Both the position numbers and the translations under genes were made by a program. 5,969 nt of DNA from JASJGK01 sp033791585 (GTDB lineage: Bacteria; SAR324; XYD2-FULL-50-16): the NCBI GenBank assembly GCA_033791585.1, contig JASJGK010000089.1:1-5969 (forward strand). The letters are read 5' to 3'. The first letter of the stretch is position 1, and every line of letters begins with the position of its first letter. This document shows, piece by piece, positions 1-5,969 of this stretch. The notes beneath the pieces are model-generated. The model was not told the origin of the DNA, made no database searches, and saw only the letters and a list, made by a program, of their open reading frames with translations.

Positions 1-1653
1 GGTTTTCTGTTCTACCAGGTCTGCAAGTGGCAGGGCCAACTCAGAAGTACACAGAAAAGTATCTTGTATTAATTGAGTAACCTCAGGTGTTGACAGAGGT
101 AGTAGCATGAGGTCGGATACTTGTCGGCCTTTTTGGGTCAATTCATCTAATGATTTAATTAAGGGATGTGTGGAATCAACCTCGTTGTCTCGATAAGCAC
201 CAATTAAAAAGATGTGGCCAAGAGTGGGGTCTCCAAAAATCTTTTGCAATAATTCTAAAGACCCTAAATCAGCCCATTGCAAATCATCCAAAAAGAGTAC
301 TAAAGGGTGTGCGGCCGCTGCAAAAATATTAATAAAGCTTAAAAAAAGCAAATTAAAGCGGTTTTTTTGCTCTTGTATGCCTAATTTATCGGGGATCGGT
401 TGAGGCCCAATCAAGTCAACTAAATTTGGGATAAGCTCTGTTAATACTCCACCATCTCCTTTCACAGCATCGAGGATATTTGATTTCCATTGTTTTTGAA
501 TAGCATCGTCCTCATTGATTAAAATTTGGATTAGGCTAGTAAGGGCATGGGTGAGGGCACTATAAGGGATATTAGCGTCAAACTGGTTAAACTTTCCAGA
601 GATAAAAAAGCCCTTACTTTCAGTAATGGGTTTATAAACTTCATTGATTAAGGCGGATTTTCCTGTTCCACCAGAACCAACTACCATCATTATCGGGGCT
701 TGCCCAGCGGCAGCAGAATTGTATAAGGATAAAAGTTTTGATCTCTGTTGGTCTCTACCGTAAAGTTTTTCAGGAATAGAAAAGAGACCAACTTCATCCT
801 TCTTGGCGATAGGAAACTGAGTGATGCCTCCATTTTGAATTTCATCTAGACAGCGCTCTAAATCAGCCTTTATACCATAGGCACTTTGGTAACGATCTTC
901 TGCACACTTTGCCAGTAATTTAGCAAGAATATCATCAAGAACAGGAGGTATATCTTTGCGCAATTTTGAAGCTGGTGGCGGTTGTAGCGCAATATGGCTG
1001 TGAATCAACTCCATCTGATCTACTGCCTCAAAGGGGCGCTTGCCAGTGAGCAGTTCAAAAAAGGTAATGCCTAGGGAGTAAAAATCACTGCGATAATCTA
1101 AGGTTCTATTCATGCGCCCCGTTTGTTCAGGCGACATATACTCTAGGGTGCCTTCAAGCTCCCTTAGATTTGTGGTTGACTGTTTTTCGTAGGTTACTAG
1201 AGAAGAAATGCTAAAATCAGCAATTTGCACGATATTTTGGCTGTTATCGACTAGAATATTTGATGGATTAATGTCTTTGTGTATGACATGTTTTTCGTGC
1301 ATTTGCTGAAGGCCCACAGTGCACGTTAAGATAACTTTTAAGGTGTTTTCTAGTGAAAGTGGGCCTTGGCTAAGGAGATCTTTTACAGGAAATAAATTTT
1401 GCGCAGGCATGACAATATATAAATTATTATCTTCCTCAACAAGATCAATGATTTTGACCAGATTTGGGTGGTCAAAAAGGTCTGCTATCTCTTTTTCTCT
1501 CTTGACTTGAGCTATTTCTTTCTTACTAGGAAAAGAGTTGGCTAAGCATTTTACAATAACCTCTTGACCTGTAGAAATGCTGGAACCAGTATATACAACT
1601 ATTTTTAAATTTTCGAAGACTTTTTTAGTGAGCTTATAATCTTGGACATTCAT
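1..1653 (-). CDS. Ser/Thr protein kinase fused to a predicted ATPase (multi-domain signalling kinase), N-terminal 551 residues; C-terminus off the window
   Basis: The frame is open without a stop from the ATG at 1653 to the window edge. Residues about 6-270 form a Hanks-type kinase: candidate ATP-binding Lys35 (VIVK), catalytic loop HKDINPSN (125-132, Asp127 and Asn132), DFS in place of DFG (146-148), and SPEQTGRMNR followed by DYRSDFYSLG (174-195). These activation-segment signatures are typical of large cyanobacterial-type kinases. After a YGRD linker (298-301) comes a COG3899-like ATPase with Walker A GSGGTGKS (326-333) and Walker B LVLFLDDLQWAD (451-462). In this family the ATPase is usually followed by GAF/PAS and histidine-kinase modules; whether that holds here cannot be seen. 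The protein is presumably a cytoplasmic sensor kinase with unknown signal. The glycine-rich loop is degenerate. An in-frame ATG at 1665 would add MIYF; neither start has a clear Shine-Dalgarno. The ATG at 1653 is preferred because the domain begins right after it. Confidence 0.93.
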   Translation of the reverse strand, partial: MNVQDYKLTKKVFENLKIVVYTGSSISTGQEVIVKCLANSFPSKKEIAQVKREKEIADLFDHPNLVKIIDLVEEDNNLYIVMPAQNLFPVKDLLSQGPLSLENTLKVILTCTVGLQQMHEKHVIHKDINPSNILVDNSQNIVQIADFSISSLVTYEKQSTTNLRELEGTLEYMSPEQTGRMNRTLDYRSDFYSLGITFFELLTGKRPFEAVDQMELIHSHIALQPPPASKLRKDIPPVLDDILAKLLAKCAEDRYQSAYGIKADLERCLDEIQNGGITQFPIAKKDEVGLFSIPEKLYGRDQQRSKLLSLYNSAAAGQAPIMMVVGSGGTGKSALINEVYKPITESKGFFISGKFNQFDANIPYSALTHALTSLIQILINEDDAIQKQWKSNILDAVKGDGGVLTELIPNLVDLIGPQPIPDKLGIQEQKNRFNLLFLSFINIFAAAAHPLVLFLDDLQWADLGSLELLQKIFGDPTLGHIFLIGAYRDNEVDSTHPLIKSLDELTQKGRQVSDLMLLPLSTPEVTQLIQDTFLCTSELALPLADLVEQKT

Positions 1654-1690
1654 AAAGTATATCATTAAAATAATTATTTTCCATGTAGAC

Positions 1691-1725
1691 TTTATATATA
1701 ATCTGAACCTCTAGTTAACTGTCAA
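1691..1725 (-). promoter_or_regulatory. Sigma70-like promoter for the kinase-ATPase gene
   Basis: On the minus strand a perfect -35 hexamer TTGACA lies at 1725-1720. It is followed by a TATATA or TTATAT -10 candidate starting at 1700 or 1701, with an 18-19 bp spacer, slightly longer than the usual 17. Transcription would start near 1688, leaving a leader of roughly 22-35 nt before the start codon. The promoter lies between the desaturase relic stop (1738) and the kinase start, so the kinase is probably transcribed independently of the upstream genes. This is inferred from motifs only. Confidence 0.6.
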
Positions 1726-1737
1726 GCCATAGTAAAA

Positions 1738-2291
1738 TTACCGATTTTCCATTGCTTTAGTTATTTCTTCTCGCGTTGGTTGTTTTATGTCGTACACTAG
1801 TCCCAACCAAGACATTACAGTTAAAATATAATGAGAAATATCCACTTGCCACCAAAATAATCCTTGCCTTTCACTTCTTGGGAAACGGTGATGGTTATTG
1901 TGCCACCCTTCACCAAGAGCCAACAGACCTACTAAAAAATTATTTCGGGAATTGTCTTTTGTAGTAAAAGTCTGTTTTCCTGATAAATGACACCAGGAAT
2001 TAACAAAGCCCATGATGTGAAAAAGGTAAAGGTTTGCAATGCAAAAAGCCCAAACTACCATTTGTAAACCCGTCGTCCCTAATTGCGGGTAAAAGTGAGC
2101 GAGATATTCCCCTAAGCCATAGCTTGTGACCAAAAAAAACAAAGGTGAAATAACCCAATTTCGATGGGGTGTACTGAGTTAGAAATTGGCAGGCTTATAG
2201 ACCTGATGACATAAGGCAACGTCTCTCTTTAGCCAATTTCCTTAAAAAAGCTTTGATGATCTTCACAGACAGGTTTTTTGGGGTACTTCAA
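1738..2291 (-). pseudogene. Remnant of a delta-9-type fatty acid desaturase (C-terminal half, with nonsense and frameshift lesions)
   Basis: The frame that is open from 2178 to the TAA at 1738 encodes the C-terminal end of an acyl-CoA/acyl-lipid desaturase. It has a membrane segment rich in Val, Trp, Phe and Leu, then the third histidine box in the context GEGWHNNHHRFP, then a WW-x-VD motif and a short tail. Intact enzymes use three His boxes to hold a di-iron centre that inserts a double bond into membrane-lipid acyl chains; the first two boxes are absent here. The similarity appears to continue upstream across a TAA (2181-2179) as WLKRDVALCHQVYKPANF, and then in another frame as DHQSFFKEIG, so there is a frameshift near 2232-2238. 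A further TGA lies at 2294-2292. No ATG start is present in the intact part; the codon at 2142-2140 is TTG with no ribosome site. Assignment of the C-terminal part is firm. The upstream extension is my reading of shifted frames. Confidence 0.8.
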
Positions 2292-2390
2292 TCAACAATA
2301 GGACTTACTTAAAAAGTGATATCTAAATGGGATATGGGCAACCGATAAACTCACATAATATCTTTGTATTTTGATATGTCACTTATTGTG

Positions 2391-3557
2391 TTAGTCCGTT
2401 TTTGTCTTTTCTTCGCTACCTGTTTGCTCTTCATTGGCTTTTGCTGCTAGCGCTTCAGGGTTGACCGCCCAATAGCTTTGGCCGGGAAGGCTCAAGGCTG
2501 TTTGGTGATCAGGCGTGTTGTGATTTAACAGGTTAGGGCGTTTAATCCCTGGTAATACCAAAATTTCATAAATTTCTTCACAACTGGTGGCGTAAGTGAA
2601 TTGGCCCATCATGCCGCCAGTAGGGAGGTGGATCACTCCAAAGCCTGCTTCTAAAGTTTGCCCTGTTTCCTGGATAGGTAATTTCTCTTTTCCGCCAATG
2701 CTGCCTCGGCTGCGTAACTTGGATTTCCCAAAATATAGATAATCTCCATGGATGGACATGCCTCTAGTGAAAGCTGGCACTTTACCGATGATTTCTTTTG
2801 TCTTGGTTTCAGGATCAAATACACTAATGGCGCCAATGCCCGATTCACAGAAGTAGATTTTCCCATTATGGCAGCGTGGGCTATGGGGCATGGAAAGACC
2901 TCGACAAATGATTTCATCTGTTTTAACGTCTATCAAAATTCCACCAGTAGCACGTCCTTCCGACCAACCTTTGGTCTCATTGGTCTCACCTACGGCAGTC
3001 ACATAGGCTGGCTCACCATCTTTCATCGCCAAGCCATTTAGGTGGCAACGGTCATCAGGGGTCAGGGCATCAATGAACTCTGGTTTCCAAATGGGCTCAA
3101 AGCTATTGCGATCACTAAATTTACAGAGGCAACTAAAGTTGGTCGCCACCCCAATCAGGTCTCCGTTTTTATCCCATGCCAAGTCATGCATGGCGACGCT
3201 GCCAGTAAAATGCACTTGACGGGGCAAAAATAGGGCATCATAGGTTCCTAGTTTATTTGGGTATTTTTTAGCCAATCCCGGGGAATTGGCGAGTATAATA
3301 ACTTCATCTTGTAGAGCGATGGCAAGCCTTTGGCCATCAAAAGCCATACCCATGGTCCTGTTAAAATTTCTTGGAAGTTGGATCACAGAATCTTCATTTT
3401 GCGCAGAAATACAGCAGACCTTTCCACCTTGGTAGGTGCTAATTAAAACGGTAATGTCTTCTCGCTTAAGCAATTCTGGCAGATCAGGAGTATGATAACA
3501 TGCAAAGGGTGGAAGACTTGTTGGTTTTTGTTGTTCCGTTTTTGTATTTTCAGTCAT
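2391..3557 (-). CDS. TIGR03032 family protein (probable beta-propeller, function unknown)
   Basis: This is a complete 388-residue frame from ATG to TAA. The protein matches my recollection of the TIGR03032 family (conserved hypothetical) through its dense signature motifs: STYQGGKV (40-47), YDALFLPR (106-113), HFTG then HDLAW (116-128), FSCLC (141-145), DRCHLNGLA (169-177), GGILIDV (205-211), RGLSMPHSPR (219-228), FTRGMS (263-268) and VLPGIKRPNLL (334-344). The repeated short beta-strand and turn pattern suggests a propeller fold, as in gluconolactonase-like or SMP-30-like proteins, but no enzyme activity is established that I can name. There is no signal peptide or membrane segment, so a cytoplasmic location is likely. 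Length is in the usual range. The N-terminal 15 residues and the Glu/Lys-rich tail after about 370 look disordered. The start is the first ATG; no strong Shine-Dalgarno is seen. The gap to the upstream FG-GAP gene is 146 bp. Confidence 0.9.
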   Translation of the reverse strand: MTENTKTEQQKPTSLPPFACYHTPDLPELLKREDITVLISTYQGGKVCCISAQNEDSVIQLPRNFNRTMGMAFDGQRLAIALQDEVIILANSPGLAKKYPNKLGTYDALFLPRQVHFTGSVAMHDLAWDKNGDLIGVATNFSCLCKFSDRNSFEPIWKPEFIDALTPDDRCHLNGLAMKDGEPAYVTAVGETNETKGWSEGRATGGILIDVKTDEIICRGLSMPHSPRCHNGKIYFCESGIGAISVFDPETKTKEIIGKVPAFTRGMSIHGDYLYFGKSKLRSRGSIGGKEKLPIQETGQTLEAGFGVIHLPTGGMMGQFTYATSCEEIYEILVLPGIKRPNLLNHNTPDHQTALSLPGQSYWAVNPEALAAKANEEQTGSEEKTKTD

Positions 3558-3703
3558 GGTTTGATGGCGTAATTGAAATAATTGGACTTTTCAGTTTGAC
3601 GGCGGCTACCATATAGGCAAGCAATCCTAGGGAATGAGAAAGAGAATTGAGCTTATTTTAATAGGATTCCTTTGCGAGGCGGCGAACCGACTCACTAAAT
3701 CCA

Positions 3704-4630
3704 CTAATTTATTGTAAATGTGTAAACTGATGAGGCCGTTGTATCTGTGCCATCAGATGCTGTAACAGTCCAATAATAGGTGCCTGAACTGAGATTACTA
3801 AATTCGACAGAGTAGTCTGCTGTAACTGTAGCGGTAGTGGTAGCGACTGTAACTGAGGCATCTTCATTATTCCTACAAGAAGAAAGACCAAATACTAGCA
3901 TTATAACAGCGTAGGCCCAGGTTTTTCGCTTGTAGGGTGAAAGAGCTATGCCACCGAGTAAACCGCCTAAGGCTAATAACCACCAAGCGCCTGCAAAGGG
4001 TTGGCTTATATTACTTCTGTCTGCCAAGGGGCCAACTTCTGCAGCGATGGCAACATTTTGCCAGGGGAGTTGCTTTTGTGGTCTTTCCACTGCTGCTACA
4101 CTAGCTGCGTTGGTTGTACTGTCACAACCGATTGTCATTGCTGCGTCGGTACAAAGATCAACAGTGTAAGTGAGGGTATCTGCGTCAAGGTCCGTTGATT
4201 CATCCCAGTATAGTGTCGCACTACTGCCTGATAGAGTTGCTTCATTTGCAGGGGAAACTAAAATTGGTGTTGATGGTGGGTTGTTCGTGGTTGTGGTATC
4301 TGTGGTGGTGTCTGTGTCGGTAGCAACCGGTGTTTGGTTTTCTAAATAAACAAAAGCCAAGTTTTGCGAGCTTCCCCCAGCAATATCACTATAATTAATC
4401 AGAAGATCTACGTCGCCATCGCCATCAAGATCAGCCAGTGCAACTGTCGCATTTGTCGTGCCCGTAATAGTTTGAATAGGGGTAGTGTCAACAGACCAAG
4501 TTGGGGTTGTGGCGGTACCTGTATTTTCTACGAAAAAGACACTGGCTGCATAAGTACTGCTTCCTAAATTTTTAATGGTCGTAACCACTAAATCCAAATC
4601 CCCGTCATTATCCAAGTCGCCAGCGGCCAT
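3704..4630 (-). CDS. C-terminal fragment of a frameshifted FG-GAP/FN3-like exported protein (two calcium loops, Thr linker, split FN3-like domain)
   Basis: This 308-residue frame continues the protein whose N-terminus is at 5451-4660; the apparent ATG at 4630 is an internal Met between two repeats. In local numbering: FG-GAP/VCBS-like calcium loops DLDNDGDLD (5-13) and DLDGDGDVD (67-75), a Thr/Asp-rich linker (about 100-120), and a fibronectin-III-like domain beginning PILVSPANEATLSG and ending GTYYWTVTASDGT...YTFTIN. Between the two halves of the FN3-like domain sits an insert of about 77 residues with two hydrophobic stretches. FG-GAP-like proteins are usually exported and act in adhesion or surface display; the loops DxDxDGDxD fit calcium binding. 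The frame remains open upstream of 4630 to the frameshift at about 4722, which supports one original gene. A GGGG four bases before the ATG could act as a weak ribosome site, but independent translation would yield a protein lacking an N-terminal signal peptide. Confidence 0.82.
   Translation of the reverse strand: MAAGDLDNDGDLDLVVTTIKNLGSSTYAASVFFVENTGTATTPTWSVDTTPIQTITGTTNATVALADLDGDGDVDLLINYSDIAGGSSQNLAFVYLENQTPVATDTDTTTDTTTTNNPPSTPILVSPANEATLSGSSATLYWDESTDLDADTLTYTVDLCTDAAMTIGCDSTTNAASVAAVERPQKQLPWQNVAIAAEVGPLADRSNISQPFAGAWWLLALGGLLGGIALSPYKRKTWAYAVIMLVFGLSSCRNNEDASVTVATTTATVTADYSVEFSNLSSGTYYWTVTASDGTDTTASSVYTFTIN
3860..4090 (-). other. Hydrophobic two-segment insert with lipobox-like LSSC inside the FN3-like domain
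   Basis: In local numbering of the C-terminal fragment, residues 181-257 (corrected protein about 455-531) interrupt the FN3-like domain after TIGCDSTTNAASVAA. The insert begins with a polar stretch containing ERPQKQLPWQ. It continues with a hydrophobic stretch WWLLALGGLLGGIAL (216-230), a basic turn SPYKRKT, and a second hydrophobic stretch WAYAVIMLVFG leading to LSSC (Cys252, codon 3877-3875) and RNNED. The basic loop between two apolar stretches fits a membrane hairpin with the loop in the cytoplasm. The second half also resembles a lipoprotein signal (KRK, apolar core, LSSC). The FN3-like domain resumes with TADYSVEFSNLSSGTYYW. Topology and lipidation are inferences. Confidence 0.7.
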
Positions 4631-5091
4631 TGAACCCCAGAAGGAAGTGCTACTCGTATTTATATCAGAGGCTGCTGCAGCGTCGCTTGAGGAAGTTCCA
4701 AAGCTTGCTGCAGAGGCGTTACCGTATTAATATTCAGCACAAAATTTTTGTGCATGAAATCCAGATCGCCATCGTTATCAAAATCAGCAATGGCTGCCGG
4801 CCCGGTAGAATTCATACTAGTAAAAGAGGTAGAAGTAGATGCCCAATTGGGAGTGGAAGCATTGCCAATATTAAAGTGGACTTTTCTCCCATCACCGATA
4901 AAATCCAAGTCGCCATCATTGTCAAGGTCAGCCAAAGCCAAATTAGCTGGATTCCAAGAGGTATTAGCATTCAAGGTGGTTGTGGTTGAGGCGAAAGTAG
5001 CTGTTGTACTCGTGCCTGTGTTTAAAGCTTCGAGGTTGCCATAACCCTCTGAGGCAATCGCAAGATCAAGATCACCATCGTTATCAATATC
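4406..5091 (-). repeat. Five Asp-rich calcium-loop repeats (FG-GAP/VCBS-like) encoded in the gene
   Basis: Five copies of a 9-residue loop of the pattern D-x-D-x-D-G-D-x-D are encoded at 5091-5065, 4929-4903, 4785-4759, 4618-4592 and 4432-4406. Each follows a short segment with small and aromatic residues such as SMAFG, NLALA, AAIA, SMAAG or TVALA. Periodicity is about 48-62 residues after correcting the frameshift. Four loops have Asn at position 4 and the fifth has Gly. Known loops of this type bind calcium in beta-propeller or VCBS repeats; five copies are fewer than the seven of a classical integrin-like propeller. Confidence 0.85.
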
Positions 5092-5451
5092 GCCAAATGC
5101 CATGCTAGCACGGCCATAGTAGTTTGCAGTAACTACGATGTTAGCAAAGGGATTAGCGCTACCCGTTTTTTCGGTAAAGGTTGGTGTTACCGCAGCGGCG
5201 GGGCTAGCAGCGAGTCCACTTAAAAACATGCCTAAGAGCAAAGCTCGGCCACCTTTAGATTTGATTTTTTCAAGCAGGTTTTGTTCCGATTGTTTCTTCA
5301 ACTCTTTAGCCAAAAAACCATGAACCTTGTGAGTTAGGAGTTGCTCGTTGGATATTTGACTAGAGGAAGCAACTAACTGATAGGTTTCTTGGAATAGCTG
5401 ATCATAGGTGGACCCAGATTGATTTTGCGTTCTAATTTGGGCTGGCTTCAT
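4660..5451 (-). CDS. N-terminal fragment of the frameshifted FG-GAP/FN3-like exported protein (signal-like segment plus three calcium loops)
   Basis: The frame encodes 263 residues from ATG 5451, of which about the first 243 are original protein; the last 20 are out-of-frame read-through to TAA at 4660. Residues 1-63 are a polar, probably helical leader rich in Gln, Glu and Lys. Residues about 64-88 look like a Sec signal peptide: basic KSKGGR, hydrophobic ALLLGMFLSGLA, then SPAAA-V as a candidate signal peptidase I site. The mature part carries three calcium loops of the form DxDNDGDLD at 121-129, 175-183 and 223-231, spaced about 50 residues apart as in FG-GAP/VCBS repeats. The ATG at 5451 is chosen over the adjacent TTG at 5454 because AAAGGA lies 6 nt upstream of it. 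The gene is expected to be secreted or surface-attached. The unusually long stretch before the hydrophobic core makes export efficiency uncertain. Confidence 0.85.
   Translation of the reverse strand: MKPAQIRTQNQSGSTYDQLFQETYQLVASSSQISNEQLLTHKVHGFLAKELKKQSEQNLLEKIKSKGGRALLLGMFLSGLAASPAAAVTPTFTEKTGSANPFANIVVTANYYGRASMAFGDIDNDGDLDLAIASEGYGNLEALNTGTSTTATFASTTTTLNANTSWNPANLALADLDNDGDLDFIGDGRKVHFNIGNASTPNWASTSTSFTSMNSTGPAAIADFDNDGDLDFMHKNFVLNINTVTPLQQALELPQATLQQPLI
4721..4725 (-). other. Frameshift joint within the FG-GAP gene (apparent 1-nt deletion)
   Basis: On the minus strand the repeat core reads NINT followed by ACGGTAACG. In the upstream frame this becomes out-of-frame TPLQQAL and ends at 4660. 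Adding one base, for example GGG in place of GG at 4723-4722, restores GNASAASFG, which matches the GNASTPNWAS segment of the preceding repeat, and the frame then runs open to TAG at 3704. The corrected gene spans 5451 to 3704 and encodes 582 residues. The cause could be a real mutation or a sequencing error; the site is not a classical slippery heptamer. Confidence 0.85.
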
Positions 5452-5457
5452 CAATTT

Positions 5458-5463
5458 TCCTTT
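5458..5463 (-). promoter_or_regulatory. Ribosome binding site deciding the FG-GAP gene start
   Basis: On the minus strand AAAGGA lies 6 nt upstream of the ATG at 5451 and only 3 nt upstream of the TTG at 5454. Normal spacing is 5-9 nt, so the ATG is the better start. Confidence 0.7.
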
Positions 5464-5552
5464 AAATTGGGGCGTATCTTGTGGTCGTTAATTTGAATGC
5501 TTTTGGGACTCTTTCAATAAAATTTATATTTATAGTAAAGAATCTCACATCA

Positions 5553-5573
5553 AAAGGGTCAGTGTAACCCTTT
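5553..5573. promoter_or_regulatory. 7-bp inverted repeat, candidate operator upstream of the FG-GAP gene
   Basis: AAAGGGT at 5553-5559 is the exact reverse complement of ACCCTTT at 5567-5573, separated by 7 bases. It lies about 100 bp upstream of the FG-GAP start codon, next to an AT-rich stretch (5515-5540) that could hold a -10 element for the minus strand. The dyad has no following T-run, so it is more like a protein-binding site than a terminator. No known regulator consensus is claimed. Confidence 0.35.
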
Positions 5574-5649
5574 CTGCATTAAGTGCAACTAACCTTGCGA
5601 ATAGTAAAATGAAAATTTTAATTTACAATAGAGTTTTCCCCCCAAATAG

Positions 5650-5722
5650 GCTGTAGCGGGTATATGCCAATTCTTGTTAAATAACGGTTCGCTAGTTGTA
5701 TAGCATATCCCTAATAAACAGC
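5650..5722. repeat. Nested inverted repeat, possible structured element
   Basis: GCTGT (5650-5654) pairs with ACAGC (5718-5722). Inside it GGGTATATGC (5658-5667) pairs with GCATATCCC (5703-5711) over 9 bp with one bulged T. The apical loop is about 35 nt. It lies in DNA without a gene. It could be a small RNA fold, a cruciform or a protein-binding site, or chance in AT-rich DNA. Confidence 0.35.
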
Positions 5723-5969
5723 TTTAGAATATACCTGATTACTTTAATCAAATAAGGTGAAATGAATTATTTTACTTTTTCCAGAATGAAATTTGGTGCC
5801 TTTTTCTGTGTCAAATAATGAAGGGAAAATTGAAAAGAAAAAATCTACTTCCCCAAGACTCAAACCAAAAATGCGCTACCTAGTTAGCCATCTTAATTTC
5901 TCTTTCTATTTGTTTGAATTACCCTAGTGAAATCAGATGCGAAAGGGAAAATAGAGCGAAAGGATTAGG

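Larger units (their letters stand above)
5464..5969. other. Intergenic region upstream of the FG-GAP gene, no supported gene
   Basis: Both strands were read and no frame has coding character. The only starts with plausible upstream purines give tiny frames of 18 and 21 codons on the plus strand (5762-5818 and 5818-5883). The stretch contains the two inverted repeats listed separately, a C6 run at 5638-5643, and a direct repeat of GCGAAAGG at 5939-5946 and 5956-5963. No tRNA, CRISPR or insertion-sequence end was recognised. Confidence 0.6.

Noticed and set aside
2342..2390. Imperfect hairpin (ATATC/GATAT core) just downstream of the TIGR03032 stop codon
   Set aside because: The continuous stem is only about 5 bp with a bulge beyond it, it is AT-rich, and it lacks a U-tract.
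2651..3233. Open frames on both strands within the TIGR03032 gene
   Set aside because: They are shadows of a long, well-conserved coding frame and show no family motifs.
3623..3668. Inverted repeat AATCCTA/TAGGATT with a 32-base loop between the FG-GAP and TIGR03032 genes
   Set aside because: The stem is short, the loop long, and no T-run follows on the minus strand, so a terminator call is not supported.
3948..5044. Plus-strand open frames across the FG-GAP gene, including one of 119 codons
   Set aside because: They arise from the repetitive Asp/Thr/Ala codons read in reverse; the minus-strand protein has clear domains.
5674..5702. Plus-strand promoter candidate TTGTTA-17-TGTATA
   Set aside because: The -35 matches 4 of 6 and the -10 only about 3 of 6 consensus bases, and no gene lies downstream on that strand.
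5762..5883. Two tiny plus-strand frames of 18 and 21 codons that overlap as TAATG, the first preceded by AAGGTG
   Set aside because: Both are too short, composed largely of common AT-rich codons, and have no recognisable peptide character. The coupling could easily be chance.

Overview
The window is 5,969 bp of a moderately AT-rich bacterial chromosome. All recognisable genes lie on the minus strand, so transcription runs from high to low coordinates. Gene content is a cyanobacterial-style Ser/Thr kinase fused to an ATPase, an acyl-CoA/acyl-lipid desaturase relic, a TIGR03032-type protein, and a secreted protein with FG-GAP/VCBS-like calcium loops and a fibronectin-III-like domain. This fits a free-living Gram-negative bacterium with a large genome, such as a cyanobacterium or a large sulfur-oxidising gammaproteobacterium. 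The sequence alone does not settle the lineage. Two of the four loci carry reading-frame lesions, so the region appears to be decaying or the assembly contains indel errors.

Layout from right to left, in the direction of transcription. Positions 5464-5969 are AT-rich DNA with no convincing gene; they hold a 7-bp dyad close to the next gene and a nested inverted repeat. Positions 5451-3704 hold one gene of 582 codons, split by an apparent 1-nt deletion at about 4722. It encodes an exported protein with five Asp-rich calcium loops, a Thr-rich linker, and a C-terminal FN3-like domain interrupted by a hydrophobic two-segment insert ending in a lipobox-like LSSC. Positions 3557-2391 hold a complete TIGR03032-family gene. 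Positions about 2291-1738 hold the C-terminal half of a desaturase, broken by stops and a frameshift. Positions 1653-1 hold the N-terminal 551 codons of a large Ser/Thr kinase-ATPase, which continues beyond the window and has its own sigma70-like promoter at 1691-1725.

The genes do not form an obvious pathway. Gaps of roughly 85 to 150 bp and the separate promoter for the kinase argue against one tight operon. The kinase-ATPase is a signalling protein, the FG-GAP protein is cell-surface or periplasmic, and the TIGR03032 protein is probably a cytoplasmic beta-propeller of unknown function. The most unusual object is the membrane-hairpin-like insert inside the FN3-like domain of the FG-GAP protein.
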